DNA of 32,285 nucleotides from Methylocystaceae bacterium (GTDB taxonomy: Bacteria > Pseudomonadota > Alphaproteobacteria > Rhodospirillales > Terasakiellaceae). This document shows, one piece after another, positions 24,513 to 32,285 of the stretch. Every line of letters begins with the position of its first letter. The stretch's first letter is position 1. A program made the position numbers and the translations under genes. Below the pieces are notes generated by a model that was not told where the DNA came from, searched no databases, and worked only from the letters and a program-made list of their open reading frames with translations. The DNA lies in the NCBI GenBank assembly GCA_013373265.1, contig JABXIC010000113.1, forward strand, positions 1 to 32,285, given 5' to 3'.

Positions 24513-25883
24513 TTATTTAGAGATGAAGTCAATGCGGTCGATTTGATATTTCTTCATTTTATCGCTGAGTGTTTTTCTTGGGATATTCAGGATATCCAAC
24601 GCGTCCTTAATACTGCCATGGGTTTTGTCCAAGGCTTGCATGATGAGACCCTTTTCAAAAGCTTCAACCCGTTCGGGCAGGCTTTGTTGGGTTGAGGAGG
24701 TGTCGGACAGACGCAGGCTTTTGTCGGTCAGAGGGTTTTGTCCATCACTTAAGACAAAGCGTTCGGCTGCATTTTTGAGTTCTCGCACATTACCGGGCCA
24801 ATCATGATTGATCAGGGATTCTGTTTGGCTCAGGCGGATTTCCGGCAGGTCACGGTGAAAGCGTTCTGCTGCTTCTTGTGCAAAATGTTGAAACAACAGC
24901 GGGATATCTTCTTTCCAGGTGCGTAAAGCGGGGGTTGGGATCATGACGCCGCAAAGTCTGTAATATAAATCTTCGCGGAAATTACCTTTTTCGACTTCTT
25001 CAAGCAGGTCGGCCTTGGTGGCAACCACGATGCGCAGGTTTAAAGGAATCACAGTGTTTGATCCTAAACGTTCGATGGAACGTTCTTGTAAGACGCGTAA
25101 CAGTTTGACTTGCAGGGGCAGGGGCAGAGTTTCAATTTCATCTAAAAACAATGTCCCCCCAGAAGAATATTCGATCTTGCCAATCCGGCGGGTGTTGTTG
25201 CCGGGGAAGGTGCCGGGCTCATAGCCAAAAAGTTCGCTTTCAAACAGGTTTTCCGGCATGGCCCCGCAGTTAACTGCAACGAAATGACCGCTGTGACGAC
25301 TGCTGCTGTCATGCAGGCAACGTGCAACCAGTTCTTTGCCTGTGCCGGTTTCGCCCATAATCAGAATATCGGTATCGGTGTTGGCGACATTAGCAATGAG
25401 TTTGCGCAAATGATCCAAGGGTTGGGACTTGCCTAATAAGGTGGTGTCAATCCCGGATTGGTTTCTCAGTTTTTCCCGCAGTTCACGGTTTTCACGTAGC
25501 AGGGACAGTTTTTCCATGGCACGCGAGGCCACGTCGATTAACAGTTCAGAAGGAAACGGCTTTTCAATGAAATCATAGGCACCGTCACGCATGGCCTGCA
25601 CAGCCATCGTTACATCGCCATGACCTGTGATTAAAATAATGGGGACATCTTTGTCGATATTATGGGCGGCTTCCATGAAACTTAGGCCATCCATAGCCGG
25701 CATTTTGATGTCTGAAATCATAATACCGGGCCAGCCTTGTTCTAATTGTTTCAGTGCATCTTCTGCGCGTTCCAGACAGACAACATCAAAACCTGCCAGT
25801 TCCAGAGTTTGTTTGGCCGAAAGGCGAATGTGCAATTCATCGTCAATGAAAAGGACAGGGCCTTTGTATGTATAGTCAACCAT
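24513..25883 (-). CDS. dctD: DctD-like sigma54-type response regulator with altered GAFTGA loop
   Basis: 456 residues. The receiver (1-120) has Asp14, Asp15, phospho-acceptor Asp58 and Lys108. The AAA+ domain (about 150-380) has Walker A GETGTGKE (177-184) and Walker B TLFLDEI (244-250). The Fis-type helix-turn-helix is at about 415-450 (GSIKDALDILNIPRKTLSDKMKK). The loop that contacts sigma54, normally GAFTGA, reads GTFPGN (224-229); the Thr usually needed for sigma54 contact is Pro. The overall match to DctD is strong. It overlaps the kinase gene by eight bases and lies upstream of dctPQM, the expected target. Whether it works with sigma54 is uncertain. Confidence 0.88.
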   Translation of the reverse strand: MVDYTYKGPVLFIDDELHIRLSAKQTLELAGFDVVCLERAEDALKQLEQGWPGIMISDIKMPAMDGLSFMEAAHNIDKDVPIILITGHGDVTMAVQAMRDGAYDFIEKPFPSELLIDVASRAMEKLSLLRENRELREKLRNQSGIDTTLLGKSQPLDHLRKLIANVANTDTDILIMGETGTGKELVARCLHDSSSRHSGHFVAVNCGAMPENLFESELFGYEPGTFPGNNTRRIGKIEYSSGGTLFLDEIETLPLPLQVKLLRVLQERSIERLGSNTVIPLNLRIVVATKADLLEEVEKGNFREDLYYRLCGVMIPTPALRTWKEDIPLLFQHFAQEAAERFHRDLPEIRLSQTESLINHDWPGNVRELKNAAERFVLSDGQNPLTDKSLRLSDTSSTQQSLPERVEAFEKGLIMQALDKTHGSIKDALDILNIPRKTLSDKMKKYQIDRIDFISK

Positions 25884-27801
25884 GGGATGCCTGCATAAGT
25901 TCGATCAAAAAGACAGCGCCGCCTTCTTCATGATTTTGGGCTTTTAAGACACCGCCAAAATCCTGAATGATGCGTGATGAAATTGATAACCCTAATCCGA
26001 GCCCTTTGCCAACGTCCTTTGTGGTGAAGAAAGGATCAAAGGCGCGCATGAGTTCTTGTTCATCAAAACCGGGGCCGTTGTCACGAATGCGCAAGGTAAC
26101 ACGTCGGTCCTGTTGTGTGGCAGAAATCCAGATTTCCGGATTCTTGGTTTCAACCATCGCGTCTAGGGCATTTCTGAGAATGTTGAGGAATACCTGTTCC
26201 AGGCGGATGGCTTCACCCAATACCATCAGATTTTCGCTTGCCAATGAGTTATGTATTTGAACAGCATCCATTTTTGAACTGCTTTCCATCAACGCCAATG
26301 TGTCCGCCATGACTTTATGAAGGTTGACCGGTTCTTTCTGTGATGGTGTCTTACGGGCAAAGACCTTCAATTGGCCTGATATCTTACCCAAGCGTGCGCA
26401 GAGGCCAGAAATGAGAGTCAGGTTTGAACGAACCTCGTCCATGCGGTGACGCTCCAGTAAAAGGACAGCATTATCGGCATAGCTGCGAATGGCGGTTAAA
26501 GGCTGGTTCATTTCATGGGTGATGCCTGCGGCCATCTGCCCAAGGGCTGCGAGCTTTCCAGCCTGTACCAGTTCATCCTGGGCCATATGCAGGTCTTCTT
26601 CTGCCTTAAGCCGTTCTTCGATTTCTTCTTCTAGTCTTGCGTTTGCTTCACTTAAGGCTTGGGTGCGTCGTTCAACGCGCTGTTCCAGTTCAATGGCGGC
26701 ACGTTCCAGTGTTTCCTGATGGTGTTGCTGGTATTCCATCTGGCTTATCACCATCCTTCTGCGTTGTAGAATATAGAGGAAGCTCAAGATCGCGATTAAC
26801 CAGGCAAAAGCACCAATGATAAGACTGTTTAAAACAGCTTTACGCAGTTTTGATTCTTTAAAGATATAATGAAGGGTCCAATCTGTGCTTAAAACAGGGC
26901 GAGAACGAATATAAACATCTTCCCAATCGGGAGCATCTTTATCAGTGGAGATGGGGGGGCGCATTGAGATACGTTTGGTTTGGTCATCAATAATGCGAAT
27001 GCGTGCGATTTCCAGTTTTTTTAATGGGGCGTCTGAATATTGAAGTGATTTAATCAGCCGTTGATGTTGTTCTTTTTCAAGCGGTTCAAAGGTTCGAAAT
27101 TTCCATTCTTTTGCGCTGGCGATGATAATGACGCCATTATTATCGGTGACGACAACCTGTTCTTTTGAAGAGGCCCATGAATCTTCAAGGCGGGCAACGC
27201 TGACTTTTACAACCACGACCCCTTGGATATGGTCTACATCCCCAATCGGGTAGGAAAGATAGTACCCTGGGATGTTCGATGTTGTTCCTAAAGCAAAATA
27301 ATGGCCGACCTTACCCTTCATGGCATTTTTGAAATAGGGGCGAAAGCGGAAGTTTTTGCCAACGAAAGAGGCTTCTTCAGCCCAGTTGCTTGCGGCCAAG
27401 GTCAAGCCGTTGGCATTCATAACATAAACGGCAGAAACTTCCGCCGTGTCGCGGATCGCACCGAGATGACGGTTGGCGGCATCTATCTTTTGTTTAGAGA
27501 GGTCATCATTAAATAAAGACTTTAAAATAGGGTCGCGGGCAAGGATTGTTGGGAGATATTCGTATTTTTCAAGTTCACTGACAATGTTGGACGAATATAA
27601 ATTCATGCGCGAGTCTAACTGAAGGCGCAAATCAGTGAGGCCATTTTGATGGGTTAAATGCGCAAGCCCCCATAGACTTAAGGGCATGACAACCGAGAGC
27701 AAAAGAATTAAGACAATCCGTATGAGCTTGGATTGCAGCAGGTCTTCATTGTTGTGCTCTATGTTGTTATCGCGTGGAATTTCAAACGATGTATCTGTCA
27801 T
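25876..27801 (-). CDS. dctB: DctB-like sensor histidine kinase
   Basis: 641 residues. Membrane helices at about 26-49 and 323-345 flank a periplasmic region of about 270 residues with the double-Cache (dCache) pattern of DctB, including VSAVYVMNANGLTLAAS, FRFRPYFKNAM and YYLSYPIGD, the part that senses C4-dicarboxylates. A coiled coil (about 355-412) leads to the phospho-acceptor His429 in GITHEMNQPL, and an ATPase domain with N box (NILRNALDAM), G1 (DNGPGFD) and G2 (GKGLGLGLS). It overlaps dctD by eight bases and follows a small periplasmic binding-protein gene by 27 bases, so the three probably form one operon. Confidence 0.92.
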   Translation of the reverse strand: MTDTSFEIPRDNNIEHNNEDLLQSKLIRIVLILLLSVVMPLSLWGLAHLTHQNGLTDLRLQLDSRMNLYSSNIVSELEKYEYLPTILARDPILKSLFNDDLSKQKIDAANRHLGAIRDTAEVSAVYVMNANGLTLAASNWAEEASFVGKNFRFRPYFKNAMKGKVGHYFALGTTSNIPGYYLSYPIGDVDHIQGVVVVKVSVARLEDSWASSKEQVVVTDNNGVIIIASAKEWKFRTFEPLEKEQHQRLIKSLQYSDAPLKKLEIARIRIIDDQTKRISMRPPISTDKDAPDWEDVYIRSRPVLSTDWTLHYIFKESKLRKAVLNSLIIGAFAWLIAILSFLYILQRRRMVISQMEYQQHHQETLERAAIELEQRVERRTQALSEANARLEEEIEERLKAEEDLHMAQDELVQAGKLAALGQMAAGITHEMNQPLTAIRSYADNAVLLLERHRMDEVRSNLTLISGLCARLGKISGQLKVFARKTPSQKEPVNLHKVMADTLALMESSSKMDAVQIHNSLASENLMVLGEAIRLEQVFLNILRNALDAMVETKNPEIWISATQQDRRVTLRIRDNGPGFDEQELMRAFDPFFTTKDVGKGLGLGLSISSRIIQDFGGVLKAQNHEEGGAVFLIELMQASHG

Positions 27802-27828
27802 GGATTCATATATAACAAACTACACGCA

Positions 27829-28617
27829 TTACTCATACTCAAATGGTGCATCCACATAGAGCTGTTCCATTAGTTCATGGTTGAGGATGTTATGACTGTT
27901 GAGATGTTTTTCTTTTTGCAGGATTTCATACCCTGCATTCAATCTGTCGAGCAAGTCGCGCTTTTCTTTTTTGACCCACACAACAACGGGGCGAACGACA
28001 AGGGGGATGAAGTTCCAACGATCTTTGGTGCCAAGTTTCTCGAAATACCAGTTAAAATCTTCTGATCCCCAAAGAAGTTTGGCCCTGTCATTGCTGAGCA
28101 TTTTTGTGGCCTCTAAAATACTGGAAGCACGGAACACCTTCACTTTGCCTTCTTTTTCCCAATTTTTGAGGTTGGGTATAAAAACGTATGGTGATTTCAT
28201 GCCATTCACGATGATTATACTTTTCCCCAGGACATCGTCGGGAGTTTGTGGAATTTCATCCAATCGGTCAGGAGAAAAGAAACCAGCTGCCCATGGCGCT
28301 GCCCATCTACTGGCAATGCAGCAGTCTTGAAATTGTGGAATGTTGATTGTAATCAGCCCGTCAATTTCATTATTTTCTAATTTTTGGTAAACACGTTTGA
28401 ATGGCAGAATGTCTACTACGCATTTTAGGTTTGCTTTTCGGCACATAAATTTAATCGTTTCCCCCATTGTGCCGGAAAATTGCCCCGTTTGAGACGTGTG
28501 CAACAAAGGTGGGAAAGACAGGGTCGCAAGTTTAAGGGTTTTTGTCTCATCAGCCGCAGCCAATGTTGAAAAAACAATAAAAACTGTAGAAAATAAAAGT
28601 AGAGCTGCGTATTTCAC
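27829..28617 (-). CDS. Orphan periplasmic solute-binding protein, family 3-like, in the dctBD operon
   Basis: 262 residues with a signal peptide (MKYAALLLFSTVFIVF, cleavage near AAA-DE). The mature part has the two-lobed SBP_bac_3 pattern: LKLATLSFPPLLH, a GTMGETIKFMCRKANL helix, CVVDILPFKRVYQKLENNEIDGLI, and FRASSILEATKMLSNDRAKLLWGSEDFNWYF. It has four cysteines (two in CC), and could bind amino-acid-like or organic-acid ligands. No ABC permease is near. Its position 27 bases upstream of the dctB-like gene on the same strand suggests an accessory sensor that presents ligand to the kinase. That is inference. Confidence 0.78.
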   Translation of the reverse strand: MKYAALLLFSTVFIVFSTLAAADETKTLKLATLSFPPLLHTSQTGQFSGTMGETIKFMCRKANLKCVVDILPFKRVYQKLENNEIDGLITINIPQFQDCCIASRWAAPWAAGFFSPDRLDEIPQTPDDVLGKSIIIVNGMKSPYVFIPNLKNWEKEGKVKVFRASSILEATKMLSNDRAKLLWGSEDFNWYFEKLGTKDRWNFIPLVVRPVVVWVKKEKRDLLDRLNAGYEILQKEKHLNSHNILNHELMEQLYVDAPFEYE

Positions 28618-28729
28618 TGCGAAAATGACCCGGACGTTATAAATTGCGCATTTGTTTGTACCATCTATATGGGCAATTCGTTAAAACTATGTAATAGAGT
28701 ATAGCATAATATCGAATATCGGAGAAATT

Positions 28730-29695
28730 ATGGCGGATAAACCACAGGTTTGGGTTTTGGCAGATGATCGTGCAGGCAATGTCAATCAATGCCTTGGCGT
28801 GGCTGAAGCGTTGGGTTTGGGGTTTTCTCAAAAAGATATTCATTATAATAGTTTTGCGAAATTACCCAATGTCTTGTTGGGGGCTACATTGTGCGGTGTC
28901 GCCAAAGGAAGTCGAGACTCCATAAAAGCGCCTTGGCCAGATATTGTTATTGCAGCAGGGCGGCGGACAGCCCCTATTGCACGCTACATTAAAAAGGAAA
29001 GTGCGAATAAAACAACCCTTGTGCAGATCATGCATCCGGGCCGCACTGGGGCGGCAGACTTTGATCTTATTTGTGTGCCTGTCCATGATGGAAAAACGCT
29101 GGCATCCAATGAAATGTCTATGGTGGGGGCGCCACATCGTGTGACGGTGACAAAATTGGCAGCAGCGAAAGAGCATTGGCAAAAGAGTTTTGCAGATTTA
29201 CCCGCGCCAAAAATCGCGCTGATTGTAGGTGGGGCCACGAAAGACAAAGTCTTTAGCAAGGCGATGGCAGTGCAGTTGGGCCGGATGATCAATCAAATGG
29301 CGCAGGATCAAAATGGCAGTCTTCTGGTTACCACATCACGTCGGACAGGTCCGGCGGCAGAGGTGTTGCTCTCAGAAATCAATGTTCCGTCTTATACGTT
29401 TAAGTGGGGTGATGAGGGTGAAAATCCTTATTTCGGTTTTTTATCTCATGCCGATTACATCGTGGTGACCGGCGATAGTGTGTCCATGTGTTCAGAAGCT
29501 TGTGCTACGGGAAAGCCGGTGTTGATTTATGCCCCCGGTGAAATGATTTCAGATAAGCATAAACGTATGGTCCAATCACTTTATGATACGGGGTGCGCAG
29601 GACCGTTTGAAGATGGGGTGACGTTTAAAGATGGACAGCCTTTAAATGCGGCTCAGGATATCGCCGCAAAAATCAGATTGATTTGTGGCTTGTAG
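28730..29695 (+). CDS. ELM1/COG3660-family protein
   Basis: 321 residues, soluble. Matches the family known in plants as mitochondrial fission factor ELM1 and widespread in alphaproteobacteria: VWVLADDRAGNVNQCLGVAEALG at the start, AAGRRTAPIAR (75-85), MHPGR (101-105), VGGATKDKVF, TTSRRTGPAAE and VVTGDSVSMCSEA. The fold is GT-B-like, resembling nucleotide-sugar glycosyltransferases, but no donor or acceptor is established. GGAG lies six bases before the ATG. It is divergent from the dct regulatory operon and convergent with the FAD oxidoreductase gene. The bacterial function is not known. Confidence 0.88.
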   Translation: MADKPQVWVLADDRAGNVNQCLGVAEALGLGFSQKDIHYNSFAKLPNVLLGATLCGVAKGSRDSIKAPWPDIVIAAGRRTAPIARYIKKESANKTTLVQIMHPGRTGAADFDLICVPVHDGKTLASNEMSMVGAPHRVTVTKLAAAKEHWQKSFADLPAPKIALIVGGATKDKVFSKAMAVQLGRMINQMAQDQNGSLLVTTSRRTGPAAEVLLSEINVPSYTFKWGDEGENPYFGFLSHADYIVVTGDSVSMCSEACATGKPVLIYAPGEMISDKHKRMVQSLYDTGCAGPFEDGVTFKDGQPLNAAQDIAAKIRLICGL

Positions 29696-29706
29696 CGGGT
29701 TGTCTT

Positions 29707-31119
29707 TTATATCTTGATGATCTTACCCGGGTTCATAATGCCATTGGGGTCGAGTGCCTTTTTAATGGCACGCATCATGTCGAGTTCAGGACCATGGCGG
29801 TAAAGTTCCATTTCCTCTGTTTTTAACAGGCCGATCCCATGTTCTGCGCTGAATGAGCCTTCATATTTTGCGGCCATTTCATGTACAATTTCGTTCAATT
29901 CATTCCAATGGGTGAGGAAGAATTCTTTTTCCATCCCGGTAGGTTGGCTGACATTAAAATGAATATTGCCGTCGCCTGCATGCCCAAAGGCACAAATGCG
30001 GGCGTTTGGCATGATGTTGGTGATCATGTGGGAGGTTTCATCTAAAAAGGCTGAAATTTTGGAAACGGGGACGGAAACATCATGTTTGATGGACCCGCCT
30101 TCTTGTTTTTGTGCATCCGAGATATTTTCACGCAAAGCCCACAGGTTTTTCACTTGTATGAGACTTTCTGCAATCAACGCATCGCTGAAAATTTCACGCG
30201 AAAGCAAAAGCTCCAAGAGTTTTTCGCAAGATTCCCGCAGCCCTGTATGGGTGCGTGCCGTACCAATTTCGATCAGGCCGTACCAAGGATAAGGACGCGA
30301 TAAGGGATCGCGATTACCCCAGACATGCTTTAAAACCAGATCAAGGGCAAAGCGGGGCATGATTTCAAAGGCAGATAAATCATCGGCAAAATCATCACGG
30401 AAATGGGCAAAGCCATCCATTAAATCAGCGGGGCTTTGCGCACCGACAAACACTGTAATGCTTTCTTTGGGTTGAGGAAAAAGCTTTAAAATTGCGGCTG
30501 TGACAATGCCAAGGGTTCCTTCCGAACCAATAAACAGATGGGGCAGATCATAGCCTGTGTTGTCTTTGCGCAACCCGCGCAACCCATCCCAGATACGACC
30601 ATCGGCCAAAACGACTTCCAGACCCAGCACAAGGTCACGCATGTTGCCGTATTTTAAAACCTGCACGCCGCCAGCGTTGGTGGCGATATTACCGCCAATC
30701 TGGCAACTGCCTTGGGCGGCGAGGGTGAGGGGGAATATATAGTTATGTTTCTGTGCTGCCGTCTGGATGTTTTGTAAAATACAGCCTGCTTCCACGGTCA
30801 TGGTGGCATTTAACGGATCAAGGGCGCGGACTTGGTTTAAGCGCGATAGATTGATTAAAACCCCGCCATCGGGCACCGCCCCGCCACAATGACCAGTATT
30901 GCCACCTTGCGGGACAACCGGGATATTTTCATCATTGCACAGGGCCAATACGTCAGCAACTTCTTGGGTCGATTTGGGTTTTATGAGTGCATCACAATAG
31001 CCATGAAATCGCCCCCGGCTTTCGACAAGATAGGGGGCGATTGCCTGTTGGTCGGTTGTAAAGCCGATGTCGCCGACGATATTATATAAGGTTTCTAGGA
31101 TGGCAGCAGAAAGGGGCAT
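29707..31119 (-). CDS. GlcD-type FAD-linked oxidoreductase (D-2-hydroxyacid dehydrogenase)
   Basis: 470 residues. The FAD-binding PCMH domain (about 40-220) carries PQGGNTGHCGGAVP (70-83) and the later NIATNAGG and GSEGTLGIVT. The C-terminal FAD-oxidase domain has FGHAGDGNIHFNV and EHGIGLLK, with the metal/substrate histidines. The family oxidises D-lactate, D-2-hydroxyglutarate or glycolate-like acids and passes electrons to the respiratory chain or an electron-transfer flavoprotein. No Fe-S partner (glcE/glcF) is adjacent, favouring a single-subunit D-lactate or D-2-hydroxyglutarate dehydrogenase. Which acid is used cannot be told from sequence. It is divergent from gatC. Confidence 0.9.
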   Translation of the reverse strand: MPLSAAILETLYNIVGDIGFTTDQQAIAPYLVESRGRFHGYCDALIKPKSTQEVADVLALCNDENIPVVPQGGNTGHCGGAVPDGGVLINLSRLNQVRALDPLNATMTVEAGCILQNIQTAAQKHNYIFPLTLAAQGSCQIGGNIATNAGGVQVLKYGNMRDLVLGLEVVLADGRIWDGLRGLRKDNTGYDLPHLFIGSEGTLGIVTAAILKLFPQPKESITVFVGAQSPADLMDGFAHFRDDFADDLSAFEIMPRFALDLVLKHVWGNRDPLSRPYPWYGLIEIGTARTHTGLRESCEKLLELLLSREIFSDALIAESLIQVKNLWALRENISDAQKQEGGSIKHDVSVPVSKISAFLDETSHMITNIMPNARICAFGHAGDGNIHFNVSQPTGMEKEFFLTHWNELNEIVHEMAAKYEGSFSAEHGIGLLKTEEMELYRHGPELDMMRAIKKALDPNGIMNPGKIIKI

Positions 31120-31220
31120 TTTTACTCGGTCTTATCGCTTAAGCGGTTGTCTCAACGCGTTTTATGTTGAAAGGAGATACGTACAATCGCACATATCGTG
31201 TCTTTTTTGTACACTAACTC

Positions 31221-31249
31221 TTGTTTCCATTGCGTGCCAGTGCTACTTT
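31221..31249 (+). promoter_or_regulatory. Possible gatCA promoter
   Basis: TTGTTT (31221-31226) and TACTTT (31244-31249) with a 17-base spacer precede gatC by about 65 bases. Weak consensus, judged by eye. A perfect CGCTTAAGCG palindrome lies at 31136-31145 nearer the divergent oxidoreductase gene. Confidence 0.25.
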
Positions 31250-31315
31250 CCGCACCGCATTTATTCACATTATTGATATGCCCGTTTACTGGGCCAAACA
31301 AGGGACGAAATCGTC

Positions 31316-31606
31316 ATGTCTGCATTAGACAAGGATACCGTCAAGAATATCGCTTTTCTGTCACGCCTTGAAGTGCCGGAAGAAAAGCTTGAGCCTATCG
31401 CACAGGACTTGAGCAAAATTCTTGATTGGGTCGAACAACTTTCAGAAGTTGATACCGACGGCGTGGAAGCTATGACTTCCGTGGCCGAGATGACTTTACA
31501 TTGGCGCAAGGATGAAGTCACCAGCGGGGACCAGCCGGATCTTGTCTTACAGAACGCACCGGATCAAACCGATCATTGCTATCTCGTACCCAAGGTGGTT
31601 GAATAA
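31316..31606 (+). CDS. gatC: Asp-tRNA(Asn)/Glu-tRNA(Gln) amidotransferase subunit C
   Basis: 96 residues, the usual length. Typical Gat[21 protein letters not shown], then a helix ending [22 protein letters not shown], and the C-terminal LRKDEV-like [10 protein letters not shown] plus YLVPKVVE. It stabilises GatA in the GatCAB complex that amidates misacylated Glu-tRNA(Gln) and Asp-tRNA(Asn). A GGGAC ribosome binding site precedes the ATG. It ends two bases before gatA, so the genes are cotranscribed; gatB would be expected beyond the window. Confidence 0.96.
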   Translation: MSALDKDTVKNIAFLSRLEVPEEKLEPIAQDLSKILDWVEQLSEVDTDGVEAMTSVAEMTLHWRKDEVTSGDQPDLVLQNAPDQTDHCYLVPKVVE

Positions 31607-31608
31607 TC

Positions 31609-32285
31609 ATGACGAAATTGACAAATTTGACATTGGCTGAAGCCCGCGACGGGCTTAAGGCTGGTGAATTTAGCGCCGTTGAACTGACAACAGCGCATAT
31701 TGAGGCGATGGCTGCACATAAAGACCTCAACGCCTTTATTACCGAAACACCGGAACTGGCGCTTGAACAAGCCAAAGCTTCTGATGCCAAAATCAAATCC
31801 GGTGATGCCGGTGCGATGGAAGGTCTGCCGATTGGCATGAAAGACCTGTTCTGTACAGAAGGTGTGCGCACCACGGCCGGATCGCACATTCTTGATAACT
31901 TTATCCCGCCTTATGAATCCACCGTTTCCGGTAATTTAAAAAAGGCTGGCAGCATCATGTTGGGTAAAACCAACCTCGATGAATTTGCCATGGGCTCTGC
32001 CAACATTACGTCTTTCTTTGGCAATGTGAAAAACCCTTGGGGGGAAAACGTTGGTAAAGATTTGGTCCCTGGTGGATCAAGTGGCGGGTCGGCTGCGGCT
32101 GTATCAGGCGGGCTGTGTTTGGCTGCGACCGGAACAGATACCGGCGGGTCCATCCGTCAACCAGCCTCCTTTACCGGGATTGTGGGTTTGAAGCCGACAT
32201 ATGGGCGTTGTTCGCGCTGGGGTGTGGTGGCGTTTGCGTCATCATTAGACCAAGCGGGTCCGATGACCAAGACCGTGCGCGACAG
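31609..32285 (+). CDS. gatA: Asp-tRNA(Asn)/Glu-tRNA(Gln) amidotransferase subunit A, 3' end missing
   Basis: The first 225 residues are present; the frame is open at the window edge. The amidase-signature catalytic triad is visible: Lys78 (IGMKDLF), cis-Ser157 (PGGSSGGS) and nucleophile Ser181 ([10 protein letters not shown]). It releases ammonia from glutamine for transfer by GatB. The sequence between Lys78 and Ser157 includes [13 protein letters not shown], normal for GatA. It starts two bases after the gatC stop. Nothing suggests damage; the truncation is only the window boundary. Confidence 0.97.
   Translation, partial: MTKLTNLTLAEARDGLKAGEFSAVELTTAHIEAMAAHKDLNAFITETPELALEQAKASDAKIKSGDAGAMEGLPIGMKDLFCTEGVRTTAGSHILDNFIPPYESTVSGNLKKAGSIMLGKTNLDEFAMGSANITSFFGNVKNPWGENVGKDLVPGGSSGGSAAAVSGGLCLAATGTDTGGSIRQPASFTGIVGLKPTYGRCSRWGVVAFASSLDQAGPMTKTVRD

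Noticed and set aside
31164-31217. A short plus-strand frame (MLKGDTYNRT...) before gatC that might be a leader peptide
   Set aside because: No ribosome binding site and no regulatory codon pattern or following attenuator hairpin.
1-32285. Mobile elements, CRISPR arrays, phage genes, tRNA or rRNA genes
   Set aside because: No transposase or integrase frames, no regularly spaced repeats, and no recognisable RNA gene were seen in the intergenic gaps.

Overview
The window looks like ordinary chromosomal DNA from a moderate-GC alphaproteobacterium, most likely in or near the Rhodospirillales. The clues are a C4-pathway 5-aminolevulinate synthase (hemA), an LdtR-type MarR regulator, an ELM1-family protein, a DctPQM TRAP system with DctB/DctD-like regulators, and adjacent psd-pssA. 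A genus such as Terasakiella would fit the base composition and gene style, but that is a guess. I see no rRNA, tRNA, CRISPR array, prophage or insertion sequence. Genes are densely packed, often in short convergent or overlapping pairs.

Left part (1-9250): the 3' end of a response regulator with a SpoIIE/PP2C output; a split energy-taxis receptor (an Aer-like PAS protein overlapping a sensorless transmembrane MCP); a tandem-domain universal stress protein divergent from hemA, with a probable FNR-type box between them; a PadR-like regulator; an SDR oxidoreductase; an APH-like/P-loop kinase fusion; and a second universal stress protein.

Middle (9250-20900): an SRAP/YedK-type abasic-site protein; an orphan Tat-exported ABC-type binding protein; a GmhB-like phosphatase; a LOG-family gene followed by ldtR, whose ribosome binding site and GTG start lie in a long inverted repeat; a polytopic membrane protein; a LysM protein; a Lys/Pro-tailed protein of unknown role; psd-pssA for phosphatidylethanolamine synthesis; a small exported protein divergent from an OmpR/EnvZ-like two-component system; and pyrE followed by an unlisted 31-codon membrane microprotein.

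Right part (20900-32285): a minus-strand C4-dicarboxylate module. In transcription order it has an orphan family-3 binding protein, a DctB-like kinase, a DctD-like regulator with an altered GAFTGA loop, then dctP, an intergenic hairpin terminator and dctQM. Between dctD and dctP lie two 18-bp sites 33 bp apart that look like tandem activator sites. The window ends with an ELM1-family protein, a GlcD-type FAD oxidoreductase, and gatC-gatA (gatA cut by the window edge).

Most of this is housekeeping and signalling. The points most worth a second look are the ldtR start-site hairpin, the DctD loop together with its putative upstream sites, the binding protein-DctB-DctD arrangement, the split PAS/MCP receptor and the pyrE-linked microprotein.
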